A DNA stretch of 64,000 nucleotides from Flammeovirga sp. EKP202. GTDB taxonomy: Bacteria; Bacteroidota; Bacteroidia; Cytophagales; Flammeovirgaceae. A program made the position numbers and the translations under genes. Location of the stretch: positions 62,001 through 126,000 of the forward strand of contig NZ_JACVVP010000018.1 in the NCBI RefSeq assembly GCF_014534745.1, read 5' to 3'. Shown here piece after piece: positions 34,710-46,753 of the stretch. Numbering within the stretch: the stretch's first letter is position 1; the number at the start of each line of letters is the position of its first letter. The notes under the pieces were generated by a model. That model saw nothing but the letters and a program-made list of their open reading frames with translations, made no database searches and was not told the origin of the DNA.

Positions 34710-36158
34710 CTACAAATCGCCTACAACAAAAGAATCCAAAATATACTCTTTTCCTTCTTCATCCCTGACCACAACTTTCAATTGAGAAAAAGATTTCTCT
34801 AAAGCTATATCAACATCAATACCTTTTAAGGGAGATACAGTTTTCACCTTCATTTCCTCTATGATTTTTTCTTGATCATTCAAAGCGATCAAATACAACT
34901 CACCTTTTATAAAAGTGCCATATTGGGCTGTAATGTGATTTGTCTGTTTATCAAAGTGAAGTCGCTTTGTGATTACTCCAGTTTCATTGACTGAAAGTAA
35001 AGGAAGGCTTAAAACTTTTGCGGCTGCATGCGTTTCTTTAAATGTAACAGTTTCTTTTCCTTTTAAAGTATAAATCGGTGTTTTCACTTCAGTTTCTAAA
35101 TATCCAGTAGCCATACCACTGTTGAATACTGCAATGTTGACTCCATGATCATACTCTAATTGAGGATTGTATTTCTCAAACGTTTTGACAAAAACAGTGT
35201 TTTCTAATTTATTAGCATAAGCAATCCATGATTCAGATGAGATCATATGGAAACCACCCATCAGGTTATAATCAAAATGAATTTCAAAAATACCCGGAGC
35301 TACTTCACCTGTCCAATTTGTACCGATATTATAGTACTTCTCCACATGTTCAGGGTTGTTTTTATCTAAAGGGAAACGGTTTCTATTGACATATCTCCAA
35401 TGAGATTCTGGAGTCACTCCGATATGGTATTGCTCTCCATCTTTCATTTTATATTTTGGACTGAAAGGAATATAGGCCACAAAATTTTCGCCGTCTTGTA
35501 GTTTTACATCCGACCATGATTGATGCTGACTTGTGGTCATAATCCCTCTGTTGATGGTCTCCTCTCCTACATTTGTTAATGTATGAATGTAATACACTTT
35601 ACTTGAGTTTTTCTCAATCATTAATGAGCGTTCGTAGGTGAAAGCTTCTTCCACTTTTGAAGGCTTTGTAAATGTTTTGTCTTTAGGAATCCATTTAGGA
35701 ACTGGTAAATGTTGTTCACCTGATTTCACCGTAATCCCTACTTTGTCTTCCAATTCCTTTATGTCAGTAATTGAGTAAGGAGCATCGCCAATAGTTACAG
35801 GAGGTGGCCACCTTTTTGAGCGATCCCCATTTTTACCTAAAGCACAATTTTCTACGGGTGTTGGTACCAAGCGATAACCACCAAAATTTCTCCATTCATT
35901 CATTTTCACCTTTTCAGAGTTGGAGTATTTTTGGCCAAACTCCTTTGGGTTGATCCATAAAGATTGAATGTCTCCTAGATTGTACTCCAAGACTCTACCT
36001 GCCGCGTCTGGAACGACCGCAAGACTAATAAACTCGTTGGTCAAAACGTAGGTCTCTTCCCACTTCCAACCTTTGTAATTGTCCACTTTCTTAATAGCTT
36101 GTGCGTGACTAAAGTGGCAAAAAAATAATAGTAATAAAACATTTAAAACTGTCTTCAT
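34710..36158 (-). CDS. Secreted DUF4380-like protein at the end of the carbohydrate cluster
   Basis: 482 residues. A signal peptide (VLLLLFFCHFSHAQ) is followed by a beta-rich body that I match to DUF4380: YVLTNEFISLAVVPDAAGRVLEYNLGD near the N terminus, NWTGEVAPGIFEIHFDYNLMGGFHMISSESWIAYANK, and TFKETHAA. The 'ND.l...v.P..GgRi' pattern is shared with mutarotase-like sugar-binding folds. Such genes occur in polysaccharide loci but their activity is not known to me. It follows the sulfatase gene by 185 bases with a terminator in between, so it may be a separate unit. Confidence 0.7.
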   Translation of the reverse strand: MKTVLNVLLLLFFCHFSHAQAIKKVDNYKGWKWEETYVLTNEFISLAVVPDAAGRVLEYNLGDIQSLWINPKEFGQKYSNSEKVKMNEWRNFGGYRLVPTPVENCALGKNGDRSKRWPPPVTIGDAPYSITDIKELEDKVGITVKSGEQHLPVPKWIPKDKTFTKPSKVEEAFTYERSLMIEKNSSKVYYIHTLTNVGEETINRGIMTTSQHQSWSDVKLQDGENFVAYIPFSPKYKMKDGEQYHIGVTPESHWRYVNRNRFPLDKNNPEHVEKYYNIGTNWTGEVAPGIFEIHFDYNLMGGFHMISSESWIAYANKLENTVFVKTFEKYNPQLEYDHGVNIAVFNSGMATGYLETEVKTPIYTLKGKETVTFKETHAAAKVLSLPLLSVNETGVITKRLHFDKQTNHITAQYGTFIKGELYLIALNDQEKIIEEMKVKTVSPLKGIDVDIALEKSFSQLKVVVRDEEGKEYILDSFVVGDL

Positions 36159-36241
36159 TGAGCAATTGAGGTTTATGCAGTCCTGTAAAGTTTATCCAAT
36201 AAGCCGATAAAAAGCACATTTCTACGATTGATTTAAAATGA

Positions 36242-36277
36242 TTAAAAAGGGCCCATTTTAAAAGAAAAGAGGCCCTT
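36242..36277 (-). terminator. Intrinsic terminator after the sulfatase gene
   Basis: Minus strand: AAGGGCC...GGCCCTT (36247-36253 with 36271-36277), loop of 17 bases, then TTTTTAAT. It separates the anhydrogalactose operon from the DUF4380-like gene. Confidence 0.75.
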
Positions 36278-36343
36278 CTAAGCTATAATTAAGTCACACA
36301 CACGTTCAAGTACAGAGTAGGTAAGTACGATACTTACAAAGTC

Positions 36344-38005
36344 TTATATTTCTTTATTTTGGGCTTTATTACCTTCCCAACCTTTGTTGAATTGAGCGAC
36401 TAACTCTTCTACCAATTCAGGCTGCTGCTTGGCAATATTCACAGTTTCTTTAGGGTCCTTTTCATGATCGAATAACTCGATAAACAAAGGTTCCTTGTCT
36501 TTATTTTTTCGATCTTTCCATAATACCAACTTGTAGCGTTGCGTTTTCATCGCATACCCCATCAAGTCATTTTCAAAAAACTTTCTATTCCATTTGTCTT
36601 TCATCACCGCCTTGATGTTGGCTTCCACGTCTTCAATCAATGGTCCAAAGTAAGTTTCTCTCATTCCTTTTGAAAGTGGATTAGCGGCCCATTCTCTTAA
36701 CGCTGGATTAGGGAAAGCAGAGAATACTGCTGATTTCCATTCCATATTTGGATTCTCTAATAATGGAGCGAAAGATTGTCCTTCTAAATGTTCTGGCTTT
36801 TCCAACCCTGCCAAATCACACAATGTCGGGTACATATCCACCAACTCCACCAAAGCATCAGTCTTCACTCCTCTACTTTTTTCAGATTGATCAGGTGTCC
36901 AAACGATCAATGGAACTCTTGTAGCTATATCATAATTGGTCGCTTTACACCACACACCCATTTCTCCTAAGTGGAAACCATGGTCAGACCATAACATTAC
37001 AATCGTATTGTCTAACATTTCCAATTCATCCAATGCCTCCAATAGCTTACCTACTTGAGCATCGATATAACTAGCTGTTGCCAAATACCCATGTTTAAGG
37101 TCGCGAGCTAAAGTATCAGGAATTTCACCATATTTTGGAATGTTGGAACGCACTCTTAATTCAAAAGAAGCATGCAATCCCATTGGGGCACCATCAATTG
37201 GACCTTTAATCTGGTTTGTTAGTTTGATCTCTTCTTGATCATACATATCCCAATATTTTTTTGGAGCTAGAAAATCAAGGTGTGCTGCAATATATCCTAC
37301 CCCTAAAAACAACGGTTTTTTGGATTTTGAAGCTTTGTGCTCTTTCATGATGTGAATGGCCATATCCGTATTCACACCATCGATATAAGCGTTATCTTGA
37401 ACATCTACACATTCAAATGCAGGACCCATTCCCAAACCATGTTGGTCACCGTATTTCGCCTTCATTTTTGCTTTGTTTTCCTTAAAAGTTCTGATGTTGT
37501 CAGGGTCCACAAATTTCTCTACTAAGGCATTCACTTTGTAACCAAGTGCATTGTAATCGGGTTTCATTGACCAAGATTTCTCTTGATCTGAGAACTTACC
37601 ATGATACACTTTTCCGCAGTTGACAGTCTCATAACCGTTTTCCTTGAAGTGCTGAGGAAGCGTAATGATATCAGGGTTTTCATCTCTGAAGTAAGTATAA
37701 TTTTCAATCACATTGATGGTCTCTGGCCTAGCACCTGTCATCAAACTAGCTCTTGATGGACTACAAATAGATTGTTGGCAATAGGCCTTATTAAATTGAA
37801 GTCCTCTTTTAGCCAATTGATCAATATTAGGTGTTTTTGCCACTTCAGAACCATACGTCCCCATTTCAGGTCTGAGGTCATCAAATGAAATAAAAAGAAT
37901 ATTTGGTTGCTGTACTTCCGTTTTTTGATCGATTTTTTTGAAGCTACAAGCCCCTAAAAGACCTAATAAAAGAAAGAGTAAAGCTTTATATAAAAATTGA
38001 TGCAT
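36344..38005 (-). CDS. Iduronate-2-sulfatase-like (S1_7-type) sulfatase lipoprotein
   Basis: 553 residues of the formylglycine sulfatase family. A lipoprotein signal (LLFLLLGLLGAC) anchors it in the envelope. The modification motif is CSPSR with Cys81 as the formylglycine precursor, inside AYCQQSICSPSRASLMTGARPET. N-terminal metal ligands are FDDLRPEMGTYG, and later WSDHGFHLGEMG supplies more. The pattern PNIDQL, QQ..C.PSR.S..TG.RP.T, FKENGY.T...GKV.H is that of human iduronate-2-sulfatase, i.e. subfamily S1_7. S1_7 enzymes also desulfate carrageenan in marine Bacteroidota (family knowledge). It follows the aldolase gene by 17 bases, so it is cotranscribed with the anhydrogalactose pathway. 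Confidence 0.9.
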   Translation of the reverse strand: MHQFLYKALLFLLLGLLGACSFKKIDQKTEVQQPNILFISFDDLRPEMGTYGSEVAKTPNIDQLAKRGLQFNKAYCQQSICSPSRASLMTGARPETINVIENYTYFRDENPDIITLPQHFKENGYETVNCGKVYHGKFSDQEKSWSMKPDYNALGYKVNALVEKFVDPDNIRTFKENKAKMKAKYGDQHGLGMGPAFECVDVQDNAYIDGVNTDMAIHIMKEHKASKSKKPLFLGVGYIAAHLDFLAPKKYWDMYDQEEIKLTNQIKGPIDGAPMGLHASFELRVRSNIPKYGEIPDTLARDLKHGYLATASYIDAQVGKLLEALDELEMLDNTIVMLWSDHGFHLGEMGVWCKATNYDIATRVPLIVWTPDQSEKSRGVKTDALVELVDMYPTLCDLAGLEKPEHLEGQSFAPLLENPNMEWKSAVFSAFPNPALREWAANPLSKGMRETYFGPLIEDVEANIKAVMKDKWNRKFFENDLMGYAMKTQRYKLVLWKDRKNKDKEPLFIELFDHEKDPKETVNIAKQQPELVEELVAQFNKGWEGNKAQNKEI

Positions 38006-38022
38006 TGTTGTAGTATTTTATA

Positions 38023-38673
38023 TCATGCAGTTTGAAAAGCAGACTCATAAGCACTTTTCACTGCCTTCAAATGATCGTATAGTTGTTGTTCGTACCCCTT
38101 TGCCATGAATTGCTTAGGAAAGAGAGAGCTTCCCATCCCAACGCCCACAACTCCCAATTGGAAGAAATCGGTAATATTATTTAAATCTACTCCTCCTGTA
38201 GGCAACAACGGAATTGTATTCAGTGGTGCCATCACATCTTTAATGTACCCTATCCCAAATTGAGAGCTTGGAAATACTTTTACGGCAGTAGCCCCGGCTG
38301 TCCATGCTTTATGAATTTCCGTTGGTGTTAGTGCCCCAGGAAAAACAGGTATATCAAGCGATTTACACTTTTTGATGACTTCTTCATTCGTAACTGGAGT
38401 CACAATAAATTGAGCTCCACTTTCTAAAGCTTTATTTAAGCCTTCCATATCACAAACGGTACCTGCTCCAACATTTAGCTGAGGATATTCGGCAGAAAGC
38501 TTTTGGATCATCTCCGTAGCCCCTTCCGTATTCATTGTGATTTCAATTGTTGAAAAACCAGCATTGATATAGATCGGAATGATTCTGTCTAAGGTTTCAT
38601 GATCCACACCTCTTAAGATGCCCACTACAGGTGCCTGTTGAAATCGTTCTTGAGAAAATTGAGTATTAGACAT
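38023..38673 (-). CDS. dgoA: 2-keto-3-deoxy-6-phosphogalactonate/-gluconate aldolase
   Basis: 216 residues of the KDPG/KDPGal class I aldolase family, splitting the 6-phosphate into pyruvate and glyceraldehyde-3-phosphate. Visible: VGILRGVDHETLDRIIPIY, the Glu in ITMNTEGATEMI, GAGTVCDM, VTPVTNEEVIKKCK, the Schiff-base Lys in ATAVKVFPSSQFG, and LLPTGGVDLNNI. Sequence does not separate KDPG from KDPGal, but overlap by 8 bases with the KDGal kinase gene upstream favours KDPGal. It is the last cytoplasmic step of the anhydrogalactose route. Confidence 0.93.
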   Translation of the reverse strand: MSNTQFSQERFQQAPVVGILRGVDHETLDRIIPIYINAGFSTIEITMNTEGATEMIQKLSAEYPQLNVGAGTVCDMEGLNKALESGAQFIVTPVTNEEVIKKCKSLDIPVFPGALTPTEIHKAWTAGATAVKVFPSSQFGIGYIKDVMAPLNTIPLLPTGGVDLNNITDFFQLGVVGVGMGSSLFPKQFMAKGYEQQLYDHLKAVKSAYESAFQTA

Positions 38674-39649
38674 AATTATTTAAAACTTTTCGTTGACCAA
38701 TTAGTAATGCTTTTTCGAGTACTTCATCCTTGATGAATTGAATCTCTTTTTGCATTACTTCTTCTAAAGCAATGCGATATAGTTTACCTAAAACACCATT
38801 TGCCGCCATGCTGATGTGTTCCTCTACTTCTTTCAAATAAGTCAGTTCCTCGCCAATCATCAATCCGCTTAAGAAGTAGTAATTCTCAATTTTAACCTTC
38901 TGAGGATTTACACTTTCATTACGCTCAAAGTAGTCGTTTTGCATTAAGTCTTTTGCTCGAATTGAAAAGAGTGAGGAAGACAAATTACCCTCCATTCCTT
39001 TTTTCACCCCTGCAACAAATGCAGGCTTGTATTTTTGATCAAAAGAAGCTCTTTGAATGGAAACACTCAGAATACTTTGAGAAGAAATTAAGTCGAAAAT
39101 TTCTCCTGTCATGAACGTTTTGAAATCATTAAAAATGCCTTTTGCATATGTAATATGCTTACTATGCGTACCCGGCAGTAATAAAACCCCTTTGGATTCG
39201 ATGGGCAAGTAATCCGTCAGACCTACAGCTTGTATCTCTTCCCCTCTCATCACATCAGTTTTGGTTTTCACACCAGAAACTAATACTAATGAAAGGTCTT
39301 TTTCTAAAGTGATGGACTTACTGAATAGGTTCTGACCATACGCATCAATAGGCATTTGAGCATAACTCAATTCCTGCAACCCAATCGATGATGAAGCCAT
39401 GCCTGAAGCAACGATGTAGTTACTCTGTCTTTCCTCATCAATTTCCTTTAATTGCTTCGTCAAATACTCTGAAAAAAATTGAGATTGACTCGTGGTCGAA
39501 TTTGCAGAAAACTCTTGATACAATGCTTTTACCCCCTTATTCGTTTTGTGCTCTTTTACGACATCCAAAGAGTCTGTATCAATCAGACGTAATCTAAAAT
39601 TAGAAGTACCCCAATCACAACTCACAAACTGTTTAGGTAAACTACTCAT
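38666..39649 (-). CDS. dgoK: 2-keto-3-deoxygalactonate kinase
   Basis: 327 residues matching the DgoK family (EC 2.7.1.58): SCDWGTSNFRLRLID is the N-terminal phosphate-binding segment, followed by NKGVKALYQEF, VASGMASSSIGL, SGVKTKTDVMRGEEIQAVGL, LLLPGTHSKHITYAKG and FMTGEIFDLIS, all standard for DgoK. It phosphorylates KDGal made by the cycloisomerase upstream. It starts 3 bases after the dehydrogenase stop and overlaps the aldolase start by 8 bases, so all three are translated from one message. Confidence 0.95.
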   Translation of the reverse strand: MSSLPKQFVSCDWGTSNFRLRLIDTDSLDVVKEHKTNKGVKALYQEFSANSTTSQSQFFSEYLTKQLKEIDEERQSNYIVASGMASSSIGLQELSYAQMPIDAYGQNLFSKSITLEKDLSLVLVSGVKTKTDVMRGEEIQAVGLTDYLPIESKGVLLLPGTHSKHITYAKGIFNDFKTFMTGEIFDLISSQSILSVSIQRASFDQKYKPAFVAGVKKGMEGNLSSSLFSIRAKDLMQNDYFERNESVNPQKVKIENYYFLSGLMIGEELTYLKEVEEHISMAANGVLGKLYRIALEEVMQKEIQFIKDEVLEKALLIGQRKVLNNYV

Positions 39650-39652
39650 GGC

Positions 39653-41116
39653 CTATATCTTTTTAGAAATACGTTTCAAAATCAAATAATCATCCAAAGC
39701 ATACTTTGAACAATCCATGCTTATACCACTATTCTTCACACCTAAATGAGGAAGATTGATATCGTATTTCACACCATTTTGCTGTACTTCACCAAACTCA
39801 AGCTTTTGAGCAAATTCATCTAAAATAGCCTCATCTTCAGAGAAAATATAAGAAGCCAAACCAGCAGTAGAGTCATTAGCGTATTCCAGAACTTCTTCTT
39901 TGCCTTCAAACTTCATGATTACGCACACTGGGCCGAAAACTTCATGTTGTAAGATATAAGCATTTCTGTCTGTCATTTCTATCACTGTTGGCGCATAATA
40001 ACATCCTGCTTTATCAAGAGTTGTTCCTCCTGCTAAAATCTTTCCTCCTTCTTTTACACACTCACTCACAAAATGCTGAACCGACTCTAATTGGGCTTTA
40101 TTCGCTAATGGTCCCATGTCCACTTCCTCTTCTTTATAATAACCCACTCTCGTGTCAATTGCACGTTGTACTAATTGCTCTTTGAAGCTATCATATACAC
40201 TGTTTTGGATGTAAAAACGGTTAGGCGCCACACATACTTGACCTGCATTCCCACCAAATTTAATCGCTGCTGTAATATCTAAAGCATCTTGCATATTACC
40301 ATCTTCAAAAAGGATAAACGGTGCATTGCCACCACACTCCATAGAGTATCTTTTGATAGATGTTTTGATAGATTGCTCGATTAATTTCTGAGCTGTAAAA
40401 GTTGACCCAATCATAGTAATCAATTGTGGAATTGTACTTTCACACAATGGAATACCTACATTTTTTCTATTGCCATGCAATACGGTAATGACACCTTTTG
40501 GGAAATCAATCTCATGAGCTAATTCAGCAATAATGGAAGCTGAAATGGCCGAAGATTCAGAAGCTTTAATAATGATAGAACACCCTGCCGCTAAAGCTGG
40601 TCCCAATTTGAACCCTAAGTTCAATAAAGGGAAGTTCCATGCTAAAAATGCAGTAACTACACCCAATGGCTGATAGACCATTTGATGCGTGTGTGTACCT
40701 TGTCTGTCTTTGATCTCAAATCCTTCTTTTACTTTAATCTCCTCTGCATAAAACTCCAACGCGTCAGTGATACTATTGATATCCTCTTCTGATGCCGCCC
40801 ATGTTTTACCCATCTCATGACAAACAGCTTCTCTCAATAAATCCGCATTATCTATCAGTTGCTGTCTCAATTTCATCATCCATCCCACACGTTCCTCTAC
40901 TGACAAACGAGACCAAGACTTGAAACCTTCTTGTGCTGTTTTTAATGCATATTGAGTATCTTCTAAAGTAGCTTGTGCCAAAGTAGCCACCGGTTGGTTA
41001 TTGGCAGGACATACTAATGAAGATACTTCATTGGAATGTCCGTTTACCAATCTACCGTTTATATATAGTTTTTTATGACCAAACTGTAGCTGTTTCTCTT
41101 CTATTGTTGATTGCAT
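39653..41116 (-). CDS. Aldehyde dehydrogenase, probable 3,6-anhydrogalactose dehydrogenase
   Basis: 487 residues of the NAD(P)-dependent aldehyde dehydrogenase superfamily: FLAWNFPLLNLGFKLGPALAAGCSIIIKASE (cofactor), MIGSTFTAQKLIE, catalytic Glu in YSMECGGNAPFILF, catalytic Cys in FGGNAGQVCVAPNRFYIQ, and HEVFGPVCVIMKF. Alone it would be called succinate-semialdehyde-like. Between an enolase-superfamily cycloisomerase and a KDGal kinase, the best substrate is 3,6-anhydrogalactose, oxidised to 3,6-anhydrogalactonate as in marine agar and carrageenan users (inference). Its ATG lies inside the upstream gene: a 44-base overlap. No other Met occurs before the conserved N-terminal domain, so the overlap is real. 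Confidence 0.88.
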   Translation of the reverse strand: MQSTIEEKQLQFGHKKLYINGRLVNGHSNEVSSLVCPANNQPVATLAQATLEDTQYALKTAQEGFKSWSRLSVEERVGWMMKLRQQLIDNADLLREAVCHEMGKTWAASEEDINSITDALEFYAEEIKVKEGFEIKDRQGTHTHQMVYQPLGVVTAFLAWNFPLLNLGFKLGPALAAGCSIIIKASESSAISASIIAELAHEIDFPKGVITVLHGNRKNVGIPLCESTIPQLITMIGSTFTAQKLIEQSIKTSIKRYSMECGGNAPFILFEDGNMQDALDITAAIKFGGNAGQVCVAPNRFYIQNSVYDSFKEQLVQRAIDTRVGYYKEEEVDMGPLANKAQLESVQHFVSECVKEGGKILAGGTTLDKAGCYYAPTVIEMTDRNAYILQHEVFGPVCVIMKFEGKEEVLEYANDSTAGLASYIFSEDEAILDEFAQKLEFGEVQQNGVKYDINLPHLGVKNSGISMDCSKYALDDYLILKRISKKI

Positions 41117-42233
41117 ATTTTTCTAAATAATTTTGGTTAACATCTATTCCTAATCCTGGAAGTTGAGGAACTTTAATTTCCCCATTTTCCACTTTAATGG
41201 CGTGCGTTACTACATCGTCACGTAATGGATTTTCCGTACGGTCCAGCTCTATCATTGGAGCGTTTCTGTACATTCTCCCAGGGTTTTGATCTAAGTTGGA
41301 AACAAAGTGAATCGCCGCACTGATGGCAATCCAAGTGCCCCATGAGTGAGGTACAATATCTTTGTGATAACTTGATGCTAGTGTAGCAATACGCTTCATT
41401 TCTGTCAGTCCACCAGTTGCACACAAGTCTGGCTGAGCAATGTCTACAGCATTGGCATCAAACAATCTTTTGAAACCGTGCTTTAAGTACTCACATTCAC
41501 CTCCTGCAATTGGAATGGAAGTATTTTCCCTCAACTTAGCGTACCCTTTATAATCTTCGGGGTGAACTGGTTCTTCAAACCACCCAATATTTAAATGCTC
41601 TATCTTATTACACAATTCCAATGCTTCTCTATAATTGTAAGCATGGTTGGAATCGATCATTAAGCGTACATCATCTCCTAATTCTTCTTTTAAGAGATGG
41701 ATATAATGCAGGTCTTTTTCTAATCCTAAACCAACCTTCATCTTGGCTGCTTTGAACCCTTCTCTTTTATAGAATTGAGCTTCTTCTCTCAGATCATCAT
41801 CCAAAGTGGGTGAATTTGTGAAATAGAATCCTGTTGCATATGGATGGATAATTTCATTTTTTACGCCTCCCAATAACACTGAGACAGGCTGATTCAAAAC
41901 CTTTCCTTTACAATCCCAAATTCCTACATCAATGGCACTGATCGCCGCATTGAAAATTCCACTTCGACCAAAATCCAACGTTCTCAAATACATGTTTTGC
42001 CAGATCTTCTCGTTCTCCAAAACATTTTCCCCAATCACAAATGGCTTTAAGAAATTGATCCCTGTTTCAATCATATCAGCAGGTCCGTAGCCTTCCCCCC
42101 AACCGTAAGTACCATCTTCTAAAATGATCTTTACTAAACAGATTTTTCTTGCTTTGTAATCCCACTGCGAGAAGTAAAAAGGCTTCTCTAAGTCCTGTGC
42201 TATTACATAAGGTATAATATCTACTATTTTCAT
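41073..42233 (-). CDS. Enolase-superfamily enzyme, probable 3,6-anhydrogalactonate cycloisomerase
   Basis: 386 residues of the mandelate racemase/muconate lactonizing group. The N-terminal capping domain is followed by a barrel with KMKVG (catalytic Lys), metal ligands in LMIDSNHAY, GWFEEPVHP and IAGGECEYL, and a catalytic His in VPHSWGTWIAISAAIHF. The family includes galactonate and rhamnonate dehydratases and anhydrogalactonate cycloisomerase, which opens the anhydro ring to 2-keto-3-deoxygalactonate. The neighbours (sugar aldehyde dehydrogenase, KDGal kinase, KDPGal aldolase) fit the last. Galactonate dehydratase is the main alternative. It begins 12 bases after the permease gene. The C-terminal 44 bases also encode the start of the dehydrogenase. 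Confidence 0.88.
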   Translation of the reverse strand: MKIVDIIPYVIAQDLEKPFYFSQWDYKARKICLVKIILEDGTYGWGEGYGPADMIETGINFLKPFVIGENVLENEKIWQNMYLRTLDFGRSGIFNAAISAIDVGIWDCKGKVLNQPVSVLLGGVKNEIIHPYATGFYFTNSPTLDDDLREEAQFYKREGFKAAKMKVGLGLEKDLHYIHLLKEELGDDVRLMIDSNHAYNYREALELCNKIEHLNIGWFEEPVHPEDYKGYAKLRENTSIPIAGGECEYLKHGFKRLFDANAVDIAQPDLCATGGLTEMKRIATLASSYHKDIVPHSWGTWIAISAAIHFVSNLDQNPGRMYRNAPMIELDRTENPLRDDVVTHAIKVENGEIKVPQLPGLGIDVNQNYLEKYAINNRRETATVWS

Positions 42234-42245
42234 ATTGGCTTCGTT

Positions 42246-43304
42246 TTAAATGTTGGAGTAGCCTAAAATGCATGTTGCGAAAATCAACACGGCTAATCCA
42301 CCTAATAATTGTTTGAATGGCTTTTGAGCACCATCCCATTCTCCCATTCTATAACCCCAGACATTACTGATGATAAGAGAAATACCCAGCATCATTGGCC
42401 ATCCGATTACAGCTCCAAGCTTACCCATCAAAGCAGCACCTTGACCGTACACTCCTAATGCAGCAAACCAGAATAAGCCTGCTAGAATGGACCACATGTA
42501 AGCTTTTCCGCTTCCTTTTACACTGAAACCAGACCATGAATTGTTTTTTACCAATTGATAAATGGCATAACCTGCATTCATGATGTAAGCTCCAACTAAT
42601 ACCACTACCCATGCCACTAAACTTGCATCTGTAGCGTTTGCATTATATTTATTGACTGCGATGTCTACAATTGGTGAGGCATTGGAGAATCCTACATTCA
42701 ACAAGGCTGAAAGAACACCACATGCCACTGCAATCATAACTCCTACTTTGATCGATTTCTTGACTGTGGTTACTGCCACTTCAGGAGCAACTAACGTATC
42801 GCCATCTTCATAATCTTCTACCTCTTTTACTTCCTCCACTTTCGACAATCTATCTCTTTGTACTCCAGCATAAGCAGTAATTGCAACTCCCACTAACAAC
42901 AAGGCAACACCTGCTAAAACGATGGTATAGTTTTCTGGCAAAGTCTCCATCTGTGCTAACGGGATCAATGAACCCATTGAAGCTGCTAATCCCATCACAA
43001 TACCGTAAGTGATACTGATTCCTGTGTACTCAACACTCATTCCGAATAGGATACCTCCAATTCCCCACAAGAAACCGAAGAACATAGCGATCATTAAAAC
43101 GTCGTTACTGGTCTCCATAATGATGTTAAACGTGTCAGGTATAGCGATTACTGACCATGCCATAGGGAAAATGATCATTGCTACAGTAGCGTGGAGGATC
43201 CACCAATTTTCCCATTTCAATGGAGAAATATGTTTCATGCCCAAACCAAATGTACCTTGAAAAAAGCTGGCACAAAGGATAAGAATAATTGCTAGTAAAT
43301 TCAT
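42246..43304 (-). CDS. RhaT-like sugar/proton symporter
   Basis: 352 residues, about ten membrane helices, matching the L-rhamnose-proton symporter (RhaT, DMT superfamily) family: LLAIILILCASFFQGTFGLGMKH, FLWGIGGILFGMSVEYTGIS, YGIVMGLAASMGSLIPL, and MLGISLIISNVWGYRMGEWDGA near the C terminus. A hydrophilic acidic loop lies near residues 155-175. RhaT itself takes up L-rhamnose. No rhamnose catabolic gene is present, and the gene sits directly upstream of the anhydrogalactose enzymes, so it is a candidate inner-membrane importer of anhydrogalactose or galactose (inference). Confidence 0.88.
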   Translation of the reverse strand: MNLLAIILILCASFFQGTFGLGMKHISPLKWENWWILHATVAMIIFPMAWSVIAIPDTFNIIMETSNDVLMIAMFFGFLWGIGGILFGMSVEYTGISITYGIVMGLAASMGSLIPLAQMETLPENYTIVLAGVALLLVGVAITAYAGVQRDRLSKVEEVKEVEDYEDGDTLVAPEVAVTTVKKSIKVGVMIAVACGVLSALLNVGFSNASPIVDIAVNKYNANATDASLVAWVVVLVGAYIMNAGYAIYQLVKNNSWSGFSVKGSGKAYMWSILAGLFWFAALGVYGQGAALMGKLGAVIGWPMMLGISLIISNVWGYRMGEWDGAQKPFKQLLGGLAVLIFATCILGYSNI

Positions 43305-43359
43305 TTCAATGTTCTTTTTTGCTTAAAAAATGTTTGTCTTGATCCGATTTCAGCTCCAA

Positions 43360-46623
<3,264 letters not shown>

Positions 46624-46664
46624 CTATTCATTTCAAAAAATCAGTTTTAAAAACCAATTGGGGT

Positions 46665-46692
46665 TTAAAAAACTGCCACAAGAGTGGCAGTT
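46665..46692 (-). terminator. Intrinsic terminator between GH127 and GH2 genes
   Basis: Minus strand: AACTGCCAC-TCTT-GTGGCAGTT, a perfect nine-pair stem with a four-base loop, running into TTTTTTAAA. It should end most GH127 transcripts or act as an attenuator between GH127 and the GH2 operon. Confidence 0.9.
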
Positions 46693-46753
46693 CTTTCACA
46701 CTATTCTTATTAAAGCAGTTGCCCAAGTAAAAGGCCAACTTGCATGTTACTGT

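Noticed and set aside
36344-43304. Uronic acid (Ashwell or alginate/pectin) pathway
   Set aside because: KDGal/KDG kinase and KDPG aldolase fit, but no uronate isomerase, mannonate or altronate enzymes, DEHU reductase or polysaccharide lyase is present, while dehydrogenase plus enolase-superfamily enzyme fit anhydrogalactose better.
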